Both the position numbers and the translations under genes were made by a program. Shown one piece after another: positions 11,956-22,369 of a stretch of DNA of 64,000 nucleotides. Positions within the stretch are counted from its first letter, which is position 1. The number at the start of each line of letters is the position of its first letter. Source of the stretch: Leuctra nigra (lineage: Eukaryota > Arthropoda > Insecta > Plecoptera > Leuctridae); contig OW203769.1 of assembly GCA_934045905.1 (NCBI GenBank), positions 18,073,705-18,137,704 of the forward strand, given 5' to 3'. The notes under the pieces were generated by a model that made no database searches, had not been told where the DNA came from, and was given only the letters and a program-made list of their open reading frames with translations.

Positions 11956-13540
11956 CTAGGAAAACGCTCTGTGTAACGCGTTGATGAGCGAGCACGGACA
12001 CGCGCAACACCTCGAACCGAAAATATGTCTATCGAAAATATCATTAAAAGCCAATAGTTCTTGAAATTCGTCAGACTTGTAGGTATAAAAATCTTCAAAT
12101 ATTCCTCAAGTATTAGTCCCAATAGCCATGCAAAGTTTTAAGTTGATTGATTGAACCTTTATGATTAAAATATTCCTTGTTAAAATTCAAAAATCATAGG
12201 ATATTTAAAAAAAAAAAAAACATGGGACCACTCATATGATATAAGTGTGTGTACTTACACAATATTAGACGATCTGTTGAACGGTCATATCCCACCCCCA
12301 GAAGTAGACCGCCATAAGTCAAAAAAATCATTTTTCTTTTTTTTACATGGAAAAATTCTAAAAAAAATCTTCTTTGCGATGAAAATGCTGCCACATCTGT
12401 ATCTCTGAATTTATAAATTACGACATGTGTTATGTTATGGACGACAATCCCCTTATTATTCGAGTTCTATTGGCTTATTTCTGCAACTATTGGAATGGTA
12501 TACCGCCATATAATGAATATGTCTCTCTTGGTATTTAACTTTTCCTAAAATTATCATGTATTGCCATCAACTATAGCATTAAAACCCGCCACATCGTTAT
12601 TTGTGTCATTGTATGAATTTCAAATATTGGCACAGAGTTCATTTCTTGAAATTAAATAAAGCAGTAAGCCAGTTGTGGCGCTTTTCTTATCGCAATAGTA
12701 GCCACAAAGAATTATTTTGCCCGTATGTATAAGGTCTAATACGGATGCAACACACTTGTGGCAGTCTTTGATTGAATTCAACGTATATAAGTTCCTATTC
12801 CTCACAAAATAAAAACTGGATTTTTCCCTTTTATACAAATTGGGAAGAAAATATTAACATTTTGGGTGCACAATCTGACAAGCCAATAAAAAACTGATGA
12901 GGTTCCATAAAACTTTGGTGAAAATCAACACAATACTTCTCAAACGATGTGTTATTTCTCTTTTCGCCTTTACTCAAAACAATATAAAACAGTTTGTGGC
13001 GGTCTACTTCTGGGGGTGCGATATCAGTTTCATACGTTTGAAAGTTTCTGCTCTAACTACCTTGGAACTATAAAGAGTCGATGTAGCCGTGATCAACATT
13101 TTCGAGAAATTTGACAGATAACACGCAAAATGTCAGTAAAATGTCAGTAGCATTTGGATTTAAACACAGATAAGTCGGAAAATTGTCAAAAATACAGATA
13201 ATGTTGGTCCAATGACCATGCAAAGTTTTAGGTTGATCGGTCATACGATTCTAGTTTAAATTTCAAAAATCATATGAAAGATTTTTTTTAAATTTTAACC
13301 AATGGGAGGATTTGGCTGAAACTTTGTATGATTGGGTAAAATGTTAGTGGTAATGACTTGTCAAAATTTCAAATTGATAAAACAAACCAATCGAAAGATT
13401 TTTTTTTTAAAATTTGAACCAATCACGGGATCCCGTTTAAAAACGATCCCAGGGACCGCATAGAGTACGTTAGTATGTGTACAAAATTTCAGATTGATTG
13501 CTTGAGCGGTTTGAGCGGTTTGACCAATTTTATAAGCTGT
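11956..13540 (-). mobile_element. H2 Helitron-like element, long copy
   Basis: On the minus strand it ends GCTCGCTCATCAACGCGTTA, a weakened hairpin, TTTTCCTAG and T. It shares body blocks with the 4582-5557 copy in inverse orientation. Its 5' end is cut off where it meets the truncated inverted H1 copy at about 13541. There is an A-run at 12209-12222. No conserved ORF. Confidence 0.6.
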
Positions 13541-14169
13541 CTCAAATAGTATATTTATTGCATCAAAATAAAAATTTGTGAGTTTATTAAAATGTGTGAC
13601 GTCATTTCCGGTTTAGGTATGGGAAACTGCAAATATTATTGATGATAAACCATAAAGTTGACCGTCTAAATTGTTTTGCGCTGGTTTCGTTGAAATCTAA
13701 TTAGCCGTTATTGAGATATGATGTCACTTCCGGTTTCAAAATGGCGGCTTCTGGTTGGTTTTATAACAAGTCACATGAGACGTCAAAAGTACATACGTTA
13801 CATAAATATCAAAATAATCGGTAAAAACCTTTGTTGCCAAAAAGCCAATCGATTTATTTCAAATTTCATTACGTCATTTCCGGTTTCTTTAACATAATGT
13901 TTAGTCTTTTGCTACTTATCATGCATACAGATGACCGTCTGAATCGTTTGGCGCAATTTTCGTTCCAATCGGTCCAGCCGTTGACGAGATATGACGTCAC
14001 TTCCGGTTTCAAAATGGCGGCACAAAAAATTCATGGGTCGAAGGTTAAATCAGACGCCAAAAGTGCACACGTGGTAAAAATGTGGGATCAATCGGTTCAG
14101 CCGTTTAGGCTGTGGCCTGTTTACCGGATTTGAATTCCAGGAGACTACTACTACTACTGAGATTATTAT

Positions 14170-14173
<4 letters not shown>

Positions 14174-14214
<41 letters not shown>

Positions 14215-17200
14215 AACAGCGTTAGTGCGCCTTTACACACTCTCAACCTTAGCCCCGGCCAACATCCGCACCCGATCCCCGTCACCGAAGATCAGGGGGC
14301 ACAGGAGGGCATGCCGGCCGAAGATCTGGTCTTGAGCATGCGCCCACCACACTACACGATGACATGTGACGCGTTGCTCGGCACTTACTCAGCCGCTCCC
14401 CACTTCCGTGGCGGTAAGCGACTAAGCTGCCCAATAACCCTAGGCCTTCTCGACCTGCCCATGGGCACGAAGAAGATGCAACGAACCCAGAATCACCGCC
14501 TTCTGCATTGAGTCCGCCAACCAAACAGCATTTCCCTTACAGACTGGGACACTCTTCAATGCTTTCACAACTGAATCAGGAACTCCTCCCATGCAGCCAA
14601 TAATGAGGACAACCAGCCGAACATCATAGCCTGGATACATTTGCCTCAACTCGACAAGAAGATCTCGGTACTTTTCCTTCTTCTCAAGCTCTTTAGCCTG
14701 GACATTCGTCTCGGCAGGAGAAGAAAACTCGATGACATACATCTTCTTGGGACTCTTCTCGAGGAGGATGATGTCCGGCTTGTTTGCCCCCAACCTCCGA
14801 GTAGTGGGAACCGCATAATTCCAATAAATGCGGCACTTAGAGTTCTCCACCACAACCTCCACTTCTTCTGGTGCATACGGAACTACAGCTGTCACGTCAA
14901 TGCCAAACTGATGTCGAAGATAAAAGTACAATACTCTTAGGGCACTATCATGCCTCCTTATGTACAGCGTCCTGGCATAGATCGGACAAGCAGACAGCAG
15001 GTGCATAACTGTCTCTGGATGTGACTGACAGGCCCTACACCTGGTATCCAGCGTTTCATGCCCAAATATTACACGTCTGTATACCAAAGTGTTAAAAACA
15101 CCGTCCTGCACCGCCGTGATGAATCCCTCGGTCTCAGACTTCAACCCGGCAGATTTCAAGAATGCATACGACCTCTCCGTGGACAGCTTGCTCTTCTCAA
15201 TATACTTGAAATAGACACCATGGAGACTCTTCTGACTATGCTTTTCCAGGAGCATGTCAGTCTCTGCCTGTTTCACAGCAATCTTCCGAGCCGACCTTGT
15301 CATGGACACAAGGTCTCCATCCACACCCTGCCGGTCGTCACTCTCGAGCTCCAGCCGAAGACCGAGGATCGTCGCCGCCCGTCTCGCAGCTCCGTACAAG
15401 AATGCCGCAACTCCGTGCTCTTCATGCACCCGAACTATCTGAAGAAGTGGATCCGGACTGACTGCAACTCGACACGCCATACCAATCACCATTCTGGAAT
15501 GGAGACACTCCACTGAAAGAAGCCCCCTTCCACCCATAGTGCGAGGAAGGTATATCCGTTGCACTGACGCATTCGGATGCAGACTACGATTTGCTGTCAT
15601 GACTTTTCTAGTGTCTCGGTCAACCTGCTTTAGTTCGTCGACATTCCATTTAAGGCATCCAAAGGAATACAGTAGCACTGGCACAGCTAAACTATTAGTG
15701 GCCTGAACCTTGTTCTTAGCAGAAAGACTGGAAGACCATATCCTCTTGAGTCGATCTCGATAGACACCGCGCAAAGTACTCTTTACGAGACTCGCGTCAT
15801 GGTGTTGATGTTCTGACACACCCAAATACTTGTATCTCTCATTCGGCTCCAGATGGTGGATTGAACTCCCATCAGCTAGCACGACGTCTTCACCCATCCC
15901 ATCTACACTCCCCCTGCGCACATGTAAAACTGCACACTTGTCCATTCCGAATTCCATCCCAATATCTGTAGAAAACTCCTTCACCACATTTAGAACTTCC
16001 TCCAACCTCTTTCTACCAGCAGAGTATAACTTAAGGTCATCCATAAACAATAGATGAGTTACCTTAGCATCTCTCTTTGATGGCGGCCCCACTCGATACC
16101 CAGCGGTCCGACGTAACAAGCAAGATAATGGCAAAAGGGACAAGCAAAAAAGCTTTGGGCTCAGCGAGTCTCCTTGGAAGACACCCCTCCTGTAGTGAAT
16201 GAAGTCCGTAGATATGGTCTCTCCACCCACTTTCAAACAAAATCGGGTTCTCCACCGTGCCATGAGGTCAATTAAACACCTTGTCAAATCGGGAGGAAGT
16301 TTCAAACAATGAAACAAACACTGGAGCAAGGCATGAGAAGTCATGTCAAATGCCTTGCGATAATCAATCCATGCTGTTGAAAGATTCCTCTTATATCGAG
16401 AAGCATCCTGCGAAACAACCCGATCAACTAGCAAATGCTCCTTACACCCCTCATGGCCTCGCTTTGCACCCTTTTGCTCGTAAATCTCTTCCCACACAGG
16501 CTGAATTAAAACCTCCATCCGCTCACTTAAAATACTGGTAAAACCCTTATAACTTGTGTTGAGACATGTAATTGGTCTAAAGTTCTTCGGCTGGGATAAG
16601 TCACCACTCTTTGGAATAAGCACAGTTCGTCCCTCAACAAACCAATCCGGAATAACAAGATGCCCTCGCAACATTGCATTGAAGTGCTTTGCCATGCGAT
16701 TATGTACAGCAGTGAACTTCTTCCACCAAAATGTGTGAATCTTGTCCACTCCTGGCGCAGCCCAATTCCTCTTGTCCTTCAATACCTTCGCAATGTCCTC
16801 TGGAACGATGTCATCACAGTCTCTGGGATTCGGAATGAGACGATCACACATTTGCCGAAAAATACCAATTGCTGGCGTTCCTTCATTGAATGGCATCTCT
16901 TCCTCATAAATGCCCGACCAGAACTCCTTAACTGCTTCTGGTGACGGGTGCACCTCAAGATCGACAACCTGGCGCTCTCTGTTGAGAAATCTCCCTGGAT
17001 TATTGTTGAAGATATCATTATCTTCAACCCACCTCAGGCGATTCATCACTTTCCCACGCGCTGTCTTCAATGCACGAATGCCATCCGCCTCCTTCTGTCT
17101 CGCTTTCACAAGGACAGAAGCCCGCAGAGTCTTGTGCTTCTGCCTCAGGCTATGCATGAGACACTTGACCTTCCTCCCGGGTGCTCTCCCGCTCCTCAAG

Positions 17201-18095
17201 GCATCAATGACGCACTGAACCCGAGATGCCGCCCGTCTTCTCTCGGCAATTAGACTGTCTAAATGTTTAATCTGTCTCCTTATCTTTTCTACTACTGGCG
17301 AAACACCACCCCTTTGATGACGCCTTGTTAAATACTCAGCAGCAGCAAAGACAGCAACATTGATCTCCTCCAAGGAAGACTGATCCGTCAAAACTTCCGC
17401 TAAGACTTCATTGGCAAGAGCAATATCTCCCTTGCGGAACTTCCTCTTTGGCTTCCATAGGTTACGCCTGCCGACAAAATCAGTTGCTTCTCCATCCAAC
17501 GCTTTTCTTACACACTCCTCGAAGTCAGTCCGTAAGTTTTCCAAGGCACCGTCCTCTTCTTCGGCCCGTGTTGGTGACGCCCCACACAGACCCGGTGCTG
17601 CACCTTGCTGTTGAGGTGGCGTGCCTTGTCTCCTCTGCGGCCCAGACCTTCGGTTTCCTTCCTGAGTCTTCAGCAGTGAAGCGGCCTGATCACGTAGATT
17701 CTGCACAGCCAAGTCACTTCCTGGATACCGCTCCAGCCAATGACTGCGCAACCGCTGCATGTATCCTCTTCTGCCGGGACTACTCAGTTGATAGCATTCA
17801 AGCAGATCTTGGTTCTCCTTCTCCGTCCACCTTCTCCGCCCACCACGTACAGGCCGGTCCCGTTGACCCCCGCCACTCGGCCCAGCCGGCACATCCGAGA
17901 TACCAGCATGGTCGGGGGTCCTTCGCATTATTTGCTTAGGAACCGTTGAATTATACTCGCTCCAAGGGGGGTTAACCCGTAAAACGAGTTGGGTGCTGTT
18001 AGCACCCCCGGGAAGCACAAAGTACTCCCCGCGTGGAGCCCCTAGGCGCGGTCCCACAGGTCGCGAGCCCCAACAAAATGCCGGAGCCGGGTGCC
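14174..18095 (-). mobile_element. R4-like non-LTR retrotransposon, apparently complete
   Basis: A full-length insertion on the minus strand. The poly(A) tail appears as a T run at about 14172-14212, the 3' UTR is 14213-14439, there is one ORF, and a ~38-bp 5' leader ends at about 18095. It is flanked on both sides by (ATT)n, which matches the (AAT)n at 836-855 in the uninterrupted H1 copy A, so the target was the microsatellite. Because the target is a simple repeat, the duplication length cannot be read. Confidence 0.8.
14440..18057 (-). CDS. R4-like retrotransposon polyprotein: RT plus restriction-like endonuclease
   Basis: An intact 1205-aa ORF. An N-terminal WTEKEN-type basic segment (~70-125) resembles a Myb/SANT-like DNA-binding region. 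The reverse transcriptase spans ~425-740, with WIDYRKAFD (563-571), GVFQGDSLSP (625-634) and the catalytic FMDD (671-674). A CCHC knuckle follows (C1007, C1010, H1019, C1024). Then comes a restriction-like endonuclease signature with KPD (1093-1095) and E1110. The domain order RT, CCHC, RLE is that of the R2/R4/NeSL group and excludes APE-type elements. FMDDLKLYS and the DIGMEFGMDKC stretch favour the R4 clade, though this assignment is from memory of the family. The M at 18057 was used as start. An upstream non-AUG start is possible. No disabling change is seen, so the copy could be recently active. Confidence 0.85.
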   Translation of the reverse strand: MGPRLGAPRGEYFVLPGGANSTQLVLRVNPPWSEYNSTVPKQIMRRTPDHAGISDVPAGPSGGGQRDRPVRGGRRRWTEKENQDLLECYQLSSPGRRGYMQRLRSHWLERYPGSDLAVQNLRDQAASLLKTQEGNRRSGPQRRQGTPPQQQGAAPGLCGASPTRAEEEDGALENLRTDFEECVRKALDGEATDFVGRRNLWKPKRKFRKGDIALANEVLAEVLTDQSSLEEINVAVFAAAEYLTRRHQRGGVSPVVEKIRRQIKHLDSLIAERRRAASRVQCVIDALRSGRAPGRKVKCLMHSLRQKHKTLRASVLVKARQKEADGIRALKTARGKVMNRLRWVEDNDIFNNNPGRFLNRERQVVDLEVHPSPEAVKEFWSGIYEEEMPFNEGTPAIGIFRQMCDRLIPNPRDCDDIVPEDIAKVLKDKRNWAAPGVDKIHTFWWKKFTAVHNRMAKHFNAMLRGHLVIPDWFVEGRTVLIPKSGDLSQPKNFRPITCLNTSYKGFTSILSERMEVLIQPVWEEIYEQKGAKRGHEGCKEHLLVDRVVSQDASRYKRNLSTAWIDYRKAFDMTSHALLQCLFHCLKLPPDLTRCLIDLMARWRTRFCLKVGGETISTDFIHYRRGVFQGDSLSPKLFCLSLLPLSCLLRRTAGYRVGPPSKRDAKVTHLLFMDDLKLYSAGRKRLEEVLNVVKEFSTDIGMEFGMDKCAVLHVRRGSVDGMGEDVVLADGSSIHHLEPNERYKYLGVSEHQHHDASLVKSTLRGVYRDRLKRIWSSSLSAKNKVQATNSLAVPVLLYSFGCLKWNVDELKQVDRDTRKVMTANRSLHPNASVQRIYLPRTMGGRGLLSVECLHSRMVIGMACRVAVSPDPLLQIVRVHEEHGVAAFLYGAARRAATILGLRLELESDDRQGVDGDLVSMTRSARKIAVKQAETDMLLEKHSQKSLHGVYFKYIEKSKLSTERSYAFLKSAGLKSETEGFITAVQDGVFNTLVYRRVIFGHETLDTRCRACQSHPETVMHLLSACPIYARTLYIRRHDSALRVLYFYLRHQFGIDVTAVVPYAPEEVEVVVENSKCRIYWNYAVPTTRRLGANKPDIILLEKSPKKMYVIEFSSPAETNVQAKELEKKEKYRDLLVELRQMYPGYDVRLVVLIIGCMGGVPDSVVKALKSVPVCKGNAVWLADSMQKAVILGSLHLLRAHGQVEKA

Positions 18096-18392
18096 TTATT
18101 ATTATTATTATTATTATTATTATGAAAACCGCCCTAAAACACTGTTTTCACGGCCCTCTAGCGCGCAAAGGGCGTAACCTATTGTTCCCAAATTTGGTAT
18201 ATGTTGTAGGGTGGGCCATAGCTCGAAATTAAGATATATCGCAACAATGTGAGATTTTCCAATTTTAAGATCCAGTAGGCCGAAAATGCCACTTTGATGC
18301 TTACAGTAAAAGTGGGTTTGCTCCAGCCTTTTTAAATGAGTGTGTGCGCGCGCCGTACGACTTGGCTGGCGTGGAGCGACCGCTCCACTAGA

Positions 18393-18792
18393 TATAGAAG
18401 GAATAGAAGGAATATAGAGGTAGAAGGAAGGGAATAGCAGGCAATTATGTAGTATCTATAACAACCAAAACTTGTACACTTTTAATTGTCTCCGCGACAA
18501 TAGTGCAATATTATTACCGTAACATTATTAATATCTAATCACTACGGATTATCTTCTATGATTTGGTAGATAATATGGATATTCCAACAAAAACAATATA
18601 AATACATGCACGATTTCATTAGCTTCAACCCCTCCGTGGTAAACCAGAATGGATTCCTATATTTTTTTTTAAACTCATTTACCTATTATTTATTAGAAAT
18701 ACATACAAAAATCACGTAGGTAATCCACAAAACTAAGGGAGCATAAAATGCCAAAATAAATAAATAACTAGAGAGTACGTGCTTGGATATAC
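18393..18792. other. non-coding stretch
   Basis: AT-rich with a short GGAATAGAAGGAATAGAAGG-like purine repeat at its left edge. No gene. Confidence 0.4.
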
Positions 18793-19682
18793 ATTTTTTT
18801 TTTTTTTACAATATTCTTTATTGGTTGTACACAAGGTAAACAGAAAATACACTAATAAAAAACATAAGTACAAGAAATAAAGAATTGTCGCTCACAATCA
18901 CCGCAAAACTGGCATCAGGACGCCAGTTTAACTGCGGAGTTAACAAATAATAATAGGTTTTCCGACATGATTAAATATTTTACACTATATTACATATTAT
19001 ATTACAAGGAAGAATACACAAAGGGGAAAACAATGCACAGATATATTTCAAAGTGCGTGGGGTACCGATCAATCAGTTGTGTAAATTTTTTCTAGTTTGT
19101 GGGCCAAATATTTTTTAAGTTCGTATTTCAAAATAATATATTTTTCAATGTTCCTTAAATAAATCGGGAGTTCGTTAAATAATGTTGGAATTATATATTG
19201 GAGTTGACGCTGTCCATGTTTATTATTATATCGCGGAATTTTGTAAACGCCTACACACCTAGCTCTAGTATGTGTAGCAGTTGTCTCTATTATTTTAAAG
19301 TTATTAGAAAAATAAAAATTTATCAGGAGTTTAAATTCAAAAAGTAATGTTATTGGCAACGTGCGACAAAAATTGAAAATATTATAATCATTTTTAATTA
19401 TGTCTAACTTAATTGCAGGGATCATGTTCAATAAAATTCTTCTCTGCAGAGTGTATACCTGCTGGACATATGTTTGTGATGCGTTACCCCACGCAACTAG
19501 ACCATAACCTATAATTGATTCAACCAAGGCAAAGTAAACTGAGCGCAAGATATGAAATGGCAAGATATATTTTAAGTTGTACATTATGTAAACGCATCTG
19601 CGAAGTTTCTTACATATGGAAGATATTTGGGGTCTCCAAGTGAAGTTTTTGTCTAATAATCACAACGTAGGTACTTGCTACA
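18793..19682 (-). pseudogene. CR1/Jockey-superfamily RT 3' fragment
   Basis: On the minus strand a poly(A) tail (T run ~18795-18808) is preceded by a 3' UTR. The ORF 19584-19069 contains VYFALVESIIGYGLVAWGN, VYTLQRRILLNMI and LFNELPIYLRN, the C-terminal region that follows the RT thumb. It is homologous to the end of the relic at 6045-10197 but a different, diverged lineage. Upstream, readable sequence (DKNFTWRPQISSICKKLRR) continues to about 19660 before a frameshift. The fragment is 5'-truncated and not functional. Confidence 0.8.
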
Positions 19683-19958
19683 TTTCGACACAGTTGAGCG
19701 CAGCCATAACTTTTTAAATCAATTATAAGTTTAAAAATGATTCAATGTTTCTGCAATGACTATGAAGAGAATTAGGTAAATCAATTCTTCATAGATTTTG
19801 CACCCAACGCAACATTATTTTGTAACCAAATCGGAAATAGCGCAGTTTTTTAAAGGAAGTAGGTAGTCGTTTGTTGCACCGATATATTGTGATTTCAAGT
19901 CGTGAATAAGCTAAAGAAAGTAGTGATAACTCAAATAAAAACATCCCGTGTAAAAAAG
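19683..19958 (+). mobile_element. H1 3'-region fragment
   Basis: Diverged match to the H1 segment just before and into the terminal palindrome (AACCAAATCGGAAATAGCGC ... AGTAGTGATAACTCAAATAA ... CATCCCGTGTAAAAA). It is cut before the palindrome is completed. Confidence 0.6.
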
Positions 19959-19964
19959 GCATCT

Positions 19965-20318
19965 AATGTCGTTTTCGGCTGGCCGCACTGGGGTTGCACT
20001 GAGTTCTTGATCGTAACGTCATGTCGTAACCTGGTTTTGCCCTAGTGCTTCCTAGTGCTGCTCCCAGTGCGGTCTCAGCCGAATACGAATGATATGTTTT
20101 GATTTTGTGTTTTGACACTGAAGCTATTTTCAAATGGCAACCGAAGAAATTGAGCTCCTGAGTGTTTTGAAGGAAGACCTCCAGTAACAACATCAATTTT
20201 GTTTTTCGCGCTGCCATTTTGTCGGAGTGCGGCGGAGTGGAGGGGGCAACTCTACCAAATATTTCCGAGCAAGAAATAGTGCACTGAGTGCGCACCCAGT
20301 GTGCACCACTTCCCAGCC
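19965..20318. mobile_element. possible MITE with imperfect inverted ends
   Basis: The left end GTCGTTTTCGGCTGGCCGCA is weakly mirrored by TTCCCAGCCGAC at the right. A related but shorter unit with clear inverted ends lies at 52316-52415 (GCGTTTTCC ... GGAAAACGC). Boundaries are uncertain. Confidence 0.35.
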
Positions 20319-20690
20319 GACCTGGCTCGCTTCAAATTATCCTTTAGTTCTTGAAGAGTGCGATTGTCAAACATAGATATTTTTTCCAAAATGCTGGGCT
20401 GTAAACCTGACATGACATGCTGGACTTTGTCAAGCTCGTCCATGAGCGGATCAACTTTCTCACACAAATGCAACACGTCATAGAGAAATTCCTAAGTCGA
20501 TTCCAGAGGCTCTTGAACTCTAGAGTTCAGGCGGTGACGCCATTCGCCCTTGTGGACAGATCCCTCAAAATCAGATAATAATTCGGCCTTTACCGTGGCC
20601 CATAAAAGAAGGGAAGATGGATGTTTATTTATAATGTGATATGCAGAATGGTCTCCCCGATTTGTCAACATTTGATCCAAGAAATGTGTT
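20310..20690 (-). pseudogene. Gypsy-type LTR retrotransposon gag fragment
   Basis: The minus-strand reading has HLCEKVDPLMDELDKVQHVM, then GLQPSILEKI and LQELKDNLKRA. This resembles the gag domain of Ty3/Gypsy elements of arthropods, where L-C-x-K-x-D-P and V-x-H-x-x-x-G-L-x-P are typical. Two open stretches in the same frame are separated by one TAG (about 20489). No protease, RT or LTR is found next to it. Confidence 0.6.
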
Positions 20691-20778
20691 TATGCCAGTT
20701 TTGAAAGTATTTTCCCACTTCCCACTAATTAACTACGCTTCTGAACACCAAACTAAATCATATATCTCCTTGCCGCAG

Positions 20779-21078
20779 GTTCTTCAAGCAGCTCAGCAAG
20801 TTCTTCTTCGATAACGCTGGACTACAGGTTTGGGGGTCAGGATTAAATTCATGGTTAAATTTTGTTTCACTTCTGTTGCAGTGTCCTGCAGCATTCTCAA
20901 GGGATCAGATTTCGTGGTAAAGACACAGTGGACTCTCTCTTGTGCTTGGTGGTGCATGCACAAGAGATTCCTAGTAGACGTGGACCAGCCGGACGAAACC
21001 CCTGAGAAGGATAGTTGCAGGTGGAGGAGTCACGAACCTTCACCAGCAACTAAGTCCACCGCACCGGTTCAGCCGGAT
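20779..21078 (+). other. possible exon fragments of an unrecognised transcript
   Basis: Two exon-like stretches: ccgcag then GTTCTTCAAGCAGCTCAGCA up to CTACAG/gttt (~20780-20828), and ttgcag then a GC-richer segment from ~20881. A third exon-like end, CCCACACCAG/gtcagt, lies at about 21693. No protein family is recognised and no continuous frame links them, so this is only a hint. Confidence 0.2.
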
Positions 21079-21518
21079 CTTAACACGGTCTGAGAATGGA
21101 GAAATTCCCATGTGTCAATTACAGACCGCTAAAGGTGGAGGGTTGGACCCTCTGCCTGTAGTCTTAACACGGTCTGAGAATGGAGTTGGGTTAAACTCCC
21201 ATCTCCGTTTCAGACCGCTAAAGGTGGAGGGTTGGACCCTCTGCCTGTAGTCTTAACACGGTCTGAGAATGGATTTGGGTTAAATTCCCATCTCCGTTTC
21301 AGACCGCTAAAGGTGGAGGGTTGGACCCTCTGCCTGTAGTCTTAACACGGTCTGAGAATGGATTTGGGTTAAATTCCCATTTCCGTTTCTGACCGCTAAA
21401 GGTGGAGGGTTGGACCCTCTGCCTGTAGTCTTAACACGGTCTGAGAATGGATTTGGGTTAAACTCCCATCTCCGTTTCAGACCGCTAAAGGTGGAGGGTT
21501 GGACCCTCTGCCTGTTTC
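21079..21518 (+). repeat. 89-bp tandem array, about five copies
   Basis: Units start with TCTTAACACGGTCTGAGAAT at about 21080, 21162, 21251, 21340 and 21429. The first unit is diverged; the rest are almost identical. Each unit holds CCATCTCCGTTTCAG, which resembles a 3' splice acceptor, and a GAGGGTTGGACCCTC hairpin. Confidence 0.85.
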
Positions 21519-22101
21519 AAAGGCGGCTAAAGGCGGAGAGACGTGACCTCTCCGTTTTTACATCTTTCTCGCGGGCAACTTCCGACTGGCTCATGAGCTA
21601 AACCTGTGATATAAAGCTCGAAAAATAGCAACTGAGAAGTGGCCTTGTGATGTTGGGGAGCGTTGCTGAGCTGGCTGAGGAACCCACACCAGGTCAGTAT
21701 TTGTTTTACTTTCCTCTTACATCAAAACTGGCAAAAACACATCTATCACACCTTAAAATCCAACTGGATTATTTCAACTGTCTAAAACATTTTGAAGTAA
21801 TTACTACATTTGATTGGTTGTTTTTTGATTTTATATTGTATTTTATTTTATTTTATTTTATTTTATTGTCTTCATTGTATACAATGGTTAGTACTTACAA
21901 AGGTGACGTTCAGCTTGAATTTGAACAAAACAGTGGCTGCTCTTCCAAATTGCCATAAAAAGTAAAATTTTCTGGTAGACAATACAATGACATCCTACAT
22001 CTAACACATAATAATTACAATATTATACTTTAAGGACTTTAAATTTTTTAAATGCCATCTTCACTAAAATACTATCTGTAGGTACAATAAATAAATAAAC
22101 C
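21519..22101. other. non-coding with (TTTTA)n
   Basis: A TTTTA-type microsatellite lies at about 21838-21867. No supported gene. Confidence 0.5.
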
Positions 22102-22145
22102 AGAAAAACGCTCTGTGTAACGCGTTGACAAGCGAGCACCCGAAC
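22102..22145 (-). mobile_element. H2 3'-end fragment
   Basis: Contains AAAAACGCTCTGTGTAACGC then GTTGACAAGCGAGCAC, the reverse of the H2 terminal hairpin region, followed by unrelated sequence. Confidence 0.5.
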
Positions 22146-22319
22146 GTAAAACACAAACATCGAAATACACCAAATGAAAGCATAGCACAATATTTTAATC
22201 ATTTAAAAAAAAACAGCGCATTGGTTTGTAAACACACTTTCCGTTATCATCAAATACATGTATCTAAAAGCAAATATACTCTTTGCACTTACTTCCCCAC
22301 AAAATTGTAGAAGTAGGTC

Positions 22320-22369
22320 ACTAGACCTACACTTCTCCCGCCCCACCCAGTGGGGAAGTGTAGGTCTAG
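22320..22369. repeat. perfect 15-bp stem hairpin
   Basis: CTAGACCTACACTTC is inverted exactly as GAAGTGTAGGTCTAG around a ~19-nt GC-rich spacer. The motif CTAGACCTACACTTC recurs at about 60597, so it is probably the end of a small fold-back transposon rather than an RNA gene. Confidence 0.6.

Larger units (their letters stand above)
13541..18392 (-). mobile_element. inverted, truncated H1 copy carrying a nested retrotransposon
   Basis: 13541-14165 together with 18100-18392 is the near-identical reverse complement of about 563-1490 in copy A. Only a few substitutions are seen over ~900 bp. The 3' part with the terminal palindrome is missing. The R4-like element at 14174-18095 sits within its (ATT)n run. 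The H1 5' terminus CCACTAGA closes the copy at 18392. Confidence 0.75.

Noticed and set aside
16281..17939. Plus-strand open frames of 60-163 aa
   Set aside because: Antisense shadows of the intact R4-like polyprotein on the minus strand.
563..18392. A 17.8-kb Maverick/Polinton-type element, because of long terminal inverted repeats
   Set aside because: No polymerase B, integrase, ATPase or capsid frame is present; the ends are those of the H1 family and the interior is a stack of unrelated insertions.
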